NCBI GenBank assembly: GCA_022828595.1
Contig: JAKGHH010000008.1
Location: forward strand, 25,598,378-25,662,377
Length of the DNA stretch: 64,000 bases
Source of the DNA: Nelumbo lutea
Taxonomy: Eukaryota; Streptophyta; Magnoliopsida; Proteales; Nelumbonaceae
Direction: 5' to 3'
Positions 51,860 through 60,800 of the stretch are shown here, piece by piece. Below the pieces are notes generated by a model. The model saw only the letters and a program-made list of their open reading frames with translations, did not search any database and had not been told where the DNA came from. Position 1 is the first letter of the stretch; each line of letters begins with the position of its first letter. The translations under genes and the position numbers were made by a program.

Positions 51860-54800
51860 GAGAGGGAGAGGAGAAAAAAAGAAAAAAAAAAGAATATAGA
51901 AAAGAAAGGGAAGGGAAAGAAAAAGAAAGAAAAGAAAAGAGAAGGGAAGGGAAGGAAAGATAAGAGGAATTCATTCTTCTTAATATAAAAGATTTTTATT
52001 GAAAACAAAGAAAAATGAGATCCTCCTTCCTCTTCTTCCTCCTCCCCTCCTTGTTCCTCCTCACCCCCTCCTCTTAAGGAGGCTTACACCTCCTTAGATT
52101 TTGAACTATGCCTCATGCCTCTAGGTAGTGGAACGCCTCGCGTCATGCCTCTGTGTTTTAAAACATTGGTTTCAACTTTCAACTCATCCATCTAATATGC
52201 CAACTTGTTAATGACCCATTTAAATAAAATTAAATGGGTAGGATTCAACCCAAAGACACCTTAACGGCATGACCCTACCATTTAACATTTTAACAATTTT
52301 AAATTTATAAAAATATGGCTTAATAAAAAGCAAAGAAAATTACAAAGGAGCCCAAAACAGCCATCCCAATTGCAGATCTCCTCACCCACTGTATTCTGAG
52401 ATTCATGTTCCTAGTAATCCACTAAAACTTCTTCATTTCATTTCTGTAGCACCAAGTTGTAGAGTCTAGGTCCTTCAGCCAACCCACCACCACTTTCGAA
52501 TCCCTTTCTATCACCACATTTGCTAACTGTAACTCATTGGCAATTTGCACCCCTTGTATTGCTGCCAGCAACTCTGCTTTGATAGAGTCACTCAAGCCCA
52601 CAAGGTTGGAGAACAAAGCTACAAGTTTACCTTCTGAATCTTCAATACCCCTCCTATACCCGAGGAGTCTAGATTTCCTTGATTGCTTCTATCAAAATTA
52701 AGTTTAACAAAGCCTTTCATTGGAGGTCACCATTGCATCTCCACGCATTCCTTTCTTGAAGAGCTTTTGGCAATTACTGCTCAATTCTTCAAACATCTTC
52801 TAAGGAAAATTGGGAGAACAACTCCAACGTCCTTATCCAATGGACCACCCTGACCATTGCACAATCCCTAACACCTTCTTTGCTTCTCTTTTTCTGAGAA
52901 AATTCTAGCATTCCTTTCTTCCCATATAGTCCACAACACGGCTGCTCTAACACATCTCCACATTACTCTTCCCCTTTTTTGGACACGAAAACAAAAAAGG
53001 GTTGAATAGCATATTGACCTCAAATGGTAAAGTCCACCTGCACCCAAACAAAGAGAAGAACCAAATCCAAATCTTTGCAGCAAGGGACAAGAGATCAGTA
53101 GGTGATAGCAACTCTCATTATTAGATTTACACAGTATGCACCAATTAGGAGGGAGACAGGAATTAGGCTTTCTCTTTTGTAAATTGTAACATATCCATAG
53201 TATTACTCTTCCCATGCACTCCTTCCCAACAAAAAGGTCTTACTTTGTGTGGAATGGGTCTACACCAGAATTCTTTAAAGGGAAAGGAAGGAGGGTCTGA
53301 TGAGATGAACAAAGTCTTAAACAAAAAGGGCACAAGAGAACAAACCCTTAGGATGAGGGGCCCAAATACACTTATCAGGTTTTTCAGGATCTAAGCTGAC
53401 GTTTTGAAGGAGGTCTAAACAAGCTGAGACTTCATTCTCTCCGAGACCTCTGCGGAAGCCAAAGTCCCATTTGGGACCCATAGGGAGTGAGAGAGGAACA
53501 ATAAAATTTGACACACATTCATTTTTATACAGGGATACCAAATATAAGGTAGGAAAGAGATCCTTCAATGAACAAGAACCAACCCAAGTATCCTCCCAAA
53601 ATTTAACAGAATCCCAGAGCAAACATCATACCTGACAAACCGAAGTAGAAGAGGCATAGTGCGATAGATGGCTTTCCATGGAGAGGCCAATGTAGCCCTA
53701 TTAGATACTCTTGCATCCCAACCCCCCATGTATGCTTGCTATTACTTTATGCCACAATCTATCTCTTTCCTCCGACCATCTCCATATCCATTTCCCTAAT
53801 AGAGCTGAGTTCTTTTTATCTATATTTCCAATGCCCAAGCCACCTTCTTGTAGACTTCTATACACAACCTCCCATTTAATCAAATGATCTTTCTTTCCAT
53901 CACTCGGCTCTCATAGGAAATCTCTCATTATCTTCTCAATTCTTTTAGCCTCCTTTTGGAGAATCCTGAAGGCATAGAAAATAAATTGGTAGATTGGTAA
54001 GAGTGGGTTTTATCAAAGTAATTCTTCCTCCCAAAGACATAACTTCTCTTCCAATCTACCAACTTCTTTGCACACCTCTCAACAATTGGATTCCAAAACA
54101 TGCTTTCTCTAGGGTTTGCTCCTAAAGGGAGGCCAAGGTAGGTCAAGGGCCAGCTAGCTGTAAACAGTCTAGGTGTAGGCAACAAAGTTTAGTTCCCCTT
54201 CCTCCAAGTTGATTCCTGCTACACAACTCTTTTCAAGATCAATTTTCAAATTAGAAGCTAACTCAAATTTCCTCACCACTTCCTTCAAGTTCCTCACCAC
54301 ACCATGCCCACCCCCTTCGCAAAAAATTATGATATCATCTGTGTTAAAGTGAGCTGAATAAGGGTAGTTTAGTCATCTTATCTTTGTTAAGTCGTATGCT
54401 TATGTGGCAGTTTTATTAGAGACACTCTGCCCCACACTTAAGTAAAGGTAGTTTAGTCTTTGTAGAAATTAATTAGAGACTAATTACTATTAAGGGGTCG
54501 ACTGATAGGGTTTACCCATCAGATTCGACAGTCCCTTCTTTTCCTTCTTCTTCTCTTCTTCTTCCTCTGCTTCTTCTTCCTCTTGCTGGTTCGGGTTACT
54601 GTAGCAGAAGTCGAAACATGGTATCAGAGCCATGTTTCTGACCTACTTCAGTTCGTGAAACATCTCAGCAGTGTTCGTGACCTCTCTTTCTTCGTTTCTG
54701 GGCTGTCAATGGAGAAAACCGGTTCGTCCTAGGTCTGAAACATCTCAGCTCGTCTCTCTCTGCTGCGCATAACCTTTTTCATTAAGAAAAACAACCTCAG

Positions 54801-57800
54801 CAGTGAATGGTTGGTTGAGACTCTCAAAAGAATGTTGGTTATTTCTTCTCCTTGTGCTGCTGGTATTTCTAGGTAGAAAATCTTCAAGAACCTGCTAGTA
54901 CTGATCTGAACCTAGAGAACTAGGTTTATTGTTGCCCTAGTTCTTGGAGAAAATCCCAAGAACGGGTTGTGTGTACAGTAGCCGAATGGTGTAGGGGCTG
55001 CTGTAAGTTGCAGAGTGGTGTAAAGTGAATGCAGTGACCTAGCCGGGTTCCTTGTGGTCGTGTAGTGCCCTCTTAAAGGTGTTAAACAGGTCTGTACCGG
55101 GTGTAACAGATATGACTATGTGGTGGTGCTTGTGATGCACAATTTTTATTGAGTGGTTGTAAGAAGGATTGCATGTGATTAGTAAGTGTTGAATTGATGT
55201 TTATGTGGTTCGTGGTGGTGTGAAATCAGTAGTAGTGTGAATAAGAACAAGGCTTGTGTACCTATTATTGTGTTTGGGGGCTGCTATAGGTGCTGGAACA
55301 TCAAACTCCTAATAACAGCACTCGGTTTGTAGCTGAGAATTCAGGTTAGAGGCAACAGTGAAAGAGTACTATGGCAGCAATGGGAGATAGATATAATGAT
55401 CAGAAACCTAGTGTGGTGGTTCCCTCCGACTACTTAGGTGTACAGATGACTTCAATTAAACTGAATGGAGAGAACTATGTTTCATGGGCCAAATCAGTGG
55501 AAGTTTTCCTCAAGGCAAAGAGGAAAGTGAAGCATGTAAAAGAAGATAAACCACCGGCTGACTCTCCAGGGTTTGATGATTGGGAACAAGAGGATGCTCA
55601 AATCATGATCTGACCATGGAATAGTATGGAACCCAAAATTTATGCCAACTTCATGTTCCTAGATACGGCTAAGGATATAATGGAAACATGCTAAGAAGCT
55701 ATATTCTGGACAAGATAATACTACCAAGGGTATATCAACTTTATCAAGAATACTTTGATTTGCAACAAAGAAACAAAACCCTAGAAGAGTATTATGCTTG
55801 CAGGAAGAATATAAGGAATGAACTCAATGTTTATCATCCCCTCAGTCCAGATGTTAAAGTTCAACAACAACAGAGGGAACTAGATGTTACAAGATTCTTA
55901 GTGGGGTTGAAATCGGAGTATGAACCAGTTAGAGCCCAAATATTAGGGAGCTCTACCCTTCCTACTCTTGAGGAAGTATTTGCACGGCTTCGTAGGATTT
56001 CTTTGGGACAGACAGAGAATCCCACACAGTCTGATAGATCAGCACTTGTGACAGCTAGAAGAAGTGGACATGGTACAAGAGGGGGAGGACATGCCTCCCG
56101 AGGAGGCCGTGGCAGTTCCATGTTTGGCCGGGGTGGTGGTCGTGACTCAGGGGGAGGTCGTGGCAATGGAATGAGTAACTCTGCAAGGAAGTGTACTCAT
56201 TGTGGTAGGGAAGGACACACGGTGAATTTCTGTTATGATCTACATGGCCCTCCCTCTAAATGGGCTAATCATGTTGTAGCTGGTGAGGTTGATATCAGTG
56301 ACAGTAAACAGGCAGACCTAACTCCTTCCACATCTACATTTGCTTCTGGGAGAGATAGTGAGTGTACCGCGTGATGAGTATGAACGGTTCCTTCAAACCA
56401 CTTCACAGCATACCACTGCTACTCTTGCCCACTCAGGTATTGCTTGCATGTCATCTAAAACCTCTCCCTGGATTATTAACTCTAGAGCCTCTGATCACAT
56501 GACCGGGACTCCAGGTGTGTTCTCTTCTCATTCTGAAATTTCCACATCACAAACTGTTACACTTGCCAGTGGATCCTCATCTCCCATCTGTGGTGTTGGT
56601 AATGTTGACATGGCTTCTCTTCCTTTATCATCTGTTCTATATGTACCTAAGTTTCCATTCAATCTTATGTCTGTTAGTAAATTAACCAAGACTCTTAACT
56701 GTCATGTTACCTTCCTTCCTTCCTCTTGTGTTTTTCAGGATCTCAAGACGGGGAAGTAGATTGGTGGGGGGCATGAAGCTGGTGGATTGTTTTATCTTGA
56801 TGGTGGTGGATCCTCAATTGCTCTTTAGACTTCACTTACTCCTCTACAATGGCATTACCGAATGGGACATCCTTCTCTCAAGGCACTCAAGATATTAGTT
56901 CCGTCTTTGAGTCATTTGTCAGTTTTACAATGTGAGTCATGTCAGTTTAGGAAACCTCGTCGTGTTTCCTTCAGTCCTAGAGTTGAAAGTCGTATGTTGA
57001 GTCCTTTTTCTTTGGTTCATTCCGATGTTTAGGGCCCGATCAAAATAGAGTCTTATAATGGGTACAAGTATTTTGTCTCTTTTATTGATGATTGTTCAAT
57101 GATGACATGGATTTACTTAATAAAAGAAAGAAGTGAATTATTTTCCATTTATCAAAATTTCATGTTGAAATACGTACACAATTTGGTGTTCCAATCAAAG
57201 TCCTTCGTTCAGATAATGGTCGTGAATACTTTCTTACTTCATTTCAACAGTATTTAGAACAGCATGGCATTATTCATCAAACCTCATGTGCATCCACTCC
57301 TCAACAAAATAGGGTGGCTAAACGAAAAAATCGTCAACTCCTTGAAACTACTCGATCTATTCTTCATCATATGACTGTTCCTAAACGGTTTTGGAGTGAT
57401 GTTGTACTCACTGCATGTTTCCTCATTAATCGGATGCCCTCTTTCATTCTTCATGGTCGGTCCCCCTTCTCTATCTTGTTTCCTACTTTATCTCCATTTC
57501 CATTAACTCCTCGTGTCTTTGGTTGTATGTGCTTTGTCCACAATCTGAGTCCTGGAATAGACAAGCTAGATGCACGCTCCATTAAATGTGTCTTTCTAGG
57601 CTACTCTCGGACTCAAAAAGGGTACAAGCGTTATAATCCCATTACTCGAAAGTGCTATGTCTGTCCTAATGTCACCTTTTTTGAGTCTGTCCCCTTCTCA
57701 GAACCTGAAGCACCTTCGTCTCCACCCTTACTTCCTCTTCCTCTTCCTGTCAGTGATCCAGTTTCGGATGTTCCTGTTGGGGTAGACTCATCACCTCATC

Positions 57801-60800
57801 CAATGCAGATCACTACTAAACGACCACCGATCCGGCAAGTGTATACACGTCGAACGACACCAACCCCTCCTCTAGCTTCTACCTTATCTGCGAATCCTGT
57901 CATGGCTCCTGTTGTTGAACCATCAAAACTTGACCTACACATTGCCCTACGGAAAGGTAAACGTAGTTCTACTCTCCATCCCATTTCTAATTTTGTTTCA
58001 TTATCTCGCCTTTCCGCCTCACATCGTCAGTTTGTTTTACTTTTGTCATTTATTTCCATACCTAACAATGTCCAAGAAGCTCTTAGTTCACCTGGGTGGT
58101 GGCAGGCAATGGAGGAGGAACTCTCTGCTCTTCAACATACTCAAACGTGGAATCTCACTACTCTCCCACTTGGTAAGCATGTTGTGGGCTGTAATTGACT
58201 GTATACTGTTAAATACTTGCCAGATGGTAGTGTGGAGCGTCTGAAGGCCAGACTCGTTGCTAAAGGTTACTCACAGTTGTATGGAGTGGACTACATGAAG
58301 ACATTCTCTCTGGTGGCTAAGATTGGCTCTGTTCGTGTGCTAATCTCCCTGGCAGTTATGTATGATTGGCCTCTGTTTCAGCTTGACATAAAAAATGCTT
58401 TCCTTCATGGTGACCTTGTGGAGGAGGTATATATGGAGCAACCACCTGGGTTTGTTGCTCAGGGGGAGGATGGTAAGGTGTGCAGACTGAAGAAGGCAAT
58501 TTATGGGTTGAAACAATCGTCGCGTGCTTGGTTCGGGAAGTTTAGTGAAGTGGTGAAGAGTTTTGGAATGAAGCAATGTCAAGTTAATCACTCAGTATTC
58601 AGCTATGACTCAGAGGCTGGAAAGATTTTATTAGTCGTCTATGTGGATGATATTGCTATTACTGGCAGTGACAAATTGGGGATTGACAAACTAAAGGTAT
58701 TTCTGCAAAATCATTTTCAAACAAAAGACCTTGGGACATTGAAGTATTTCTTGGGCATAGAAGTTGTCGGGTCAAAACAAGGTGTAAATCTGTGCCAAAG
58801 AAAATATGTTCTTGATCTTCTGGAAGAAACAGGCCTGTTAGGTGCAAAACCGGCTGAGAACCCTATGGAACCAAATGTTAAGTTGAGCAGTGATACAGGG
58901 GAAGTATTTGAAGATCCTAGAAGGTATAGACGACTAATTGGGAAACTGAACTATCTGACTATCACGAGACCCGACATCTCCTTTGCAGTCAGTGTGGTGA
59001 GCCAATTCATGCAGAACCCCCGTATATCTCACTGGGATGCAGTTCTTAGAATTGTAAGATATCTAAAAGGAGATCCAGGTCGTGGACTATTGTATAAACC
59101 AAGAGGAAAACTTGAAGTAGTTGGGTACACAGATGCAGACTGGGCAGGCTCAGTGAATGACAGAAGATCTACTACAGGCTATTGCACATTTCTTGGAAGA
59201 AATCTTGTGACGTGGAAGAGTAAAAAGCAAACGGTTGTTGCTAGAAGCATTGTTGAAGCCGAGTATAGGGCCATGGCACACACTACCTGTGAATAAGTGT
59301 GGTTGAGGAATCTCCTACAAAAAATTGGGTTCCACATGGATAAACCTATGAAATTGTACTATGACAATCAAGTTGCACTCCATATCTCATCCAACCCTGT
59401 TTTTCATGAGAGAACGAAGCACATAGAGGTTGATTGTCATTTTGTGAGGGAGAAAGTTCTTACTGGAGAGATAAGCACAGAACATGTGGGCTCGAATGAT
59501 CAGTGGGAAGATTTGTTTACAAAAGCTCTAAGCTCAAGGAAAGTGAACTATCTATGCAACAAGCTGGGATTATATGACATATATTCTCCAGCTTGAGGGG
59601 GAGTGCTAAAGTGAGCCGAATAAGAGTAGTTTAGTCATCTTATCTTTGTTAAGTTGTATGCTTATGTGGCAGTTTTATTAGAGACACTCTGCCCCACACT
59701 TAAGTAAGGGCAGTTTAGTCTTTGTAGAATTTAATTAGAGACTAATTACTATTAAGGGGTCGACTGATAGGGTTTACCCATCAGATTCGACAATCCCTTC
59801 TTTTCCTTCTTCTTCTCTTCTTCTTCATCTTCTTCTTCTTCCTCTTGTGGTTCGGGTTACTGTAGCAGAAGTCAAAACAATCTGCAAATTGCAAATGTGT
59901 CACTAAAACCATATCCCTTCCGATCTTCCACCCTTTTATTACATTCTCCTTATCCGCCTTCGAGATCATTCTACTAAACACATCAGATGCTATGGTGAAC
60001 AAAAAAGGTGAAAGAGGATCACCTTGCCTTAAACCCCAACAAGCTGGAAAGAAGTCTCTCACAATGCCATTAATCAAAAGAGAATAGTGACATGAATTAA
60101 TGCAACCAAAAATCCAATAACACCATCTCTCCCCAAACCCACAATTCTTCATTACCTCAATAAGGAAAGTCCAATCTACCAAATCATAGGCTTTTTCCAT
60201 ATCCAATTTGAATACAAAACCTTTCTTCCTTGATCTTTTCATATCCTCCACATATTCATTAGCGATAAGAAGTTTATTAATTATCTGTCTCCCTTGGATA
60301 AAGGCCCCTTCATTTTGACTGATTATGGTAGGAAGTATTACTTTTAATCTCAAAGAGAGAACCTTAGCCAAGATCTTGTAGATGCTTGTTACTAGGCTTA
60401 TGGGTCTAAAGTCCTTTGAATGACTAGCATCAGTCCTCTTTGGAATAAGAGCAAGAAAGGTTGTGTTCACCCCTCAGCTCACAATAAACCTCTCTGCAAA
60501 TTCATTGAAAAACTCACAAAGATCATCTTTTACAATGTCCCAATGGTCTTGATAGAAAGCCATAATAAATCTATCTGGCCTCGGGGCTTTCGATCCATTC
60601 ATTGAGAAAATTGCCTTCCTTATTTCCTCTTCTACAAAGTCTCTCTCTAGCCATTGTGCTACTTCAGTCCCCACTTGGGGCCACTCAAAATCTTCCAATC
60701 ATAATCTATGATCCAAGGGCCTCCTAAAAATTGATTTGAAGTGGCCCACAAAGGTCCTGGCAATTTCATCTTGATTTGTTATCTCTTGCCCTTCTACCTC

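Larger units (their letters stand above)
54342..59879 (+). mobile_element. Complete but inactive Ty1-copia LTR retrotransposon
   Basis: The 5.54-kb element has two LTRs (54342-54618 and 59604-59879), each starting TG and ending CA, a tRNA-Met-type primer site, a purine tract, and an ATCTG duplication at both sides. The order gag, protease, integrase, reverse transcriptase, RNase H defines Ty1-copia. By eye the LTRs differ at 11 positions plus a one-base gap in about 276 (about 4%), so the insertion is of moderate age. Frameshifts, stops and catalytic changes make it inactive. It lies opposite to the host gene and to the LINE it interrupts. Confidence 0.95.
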
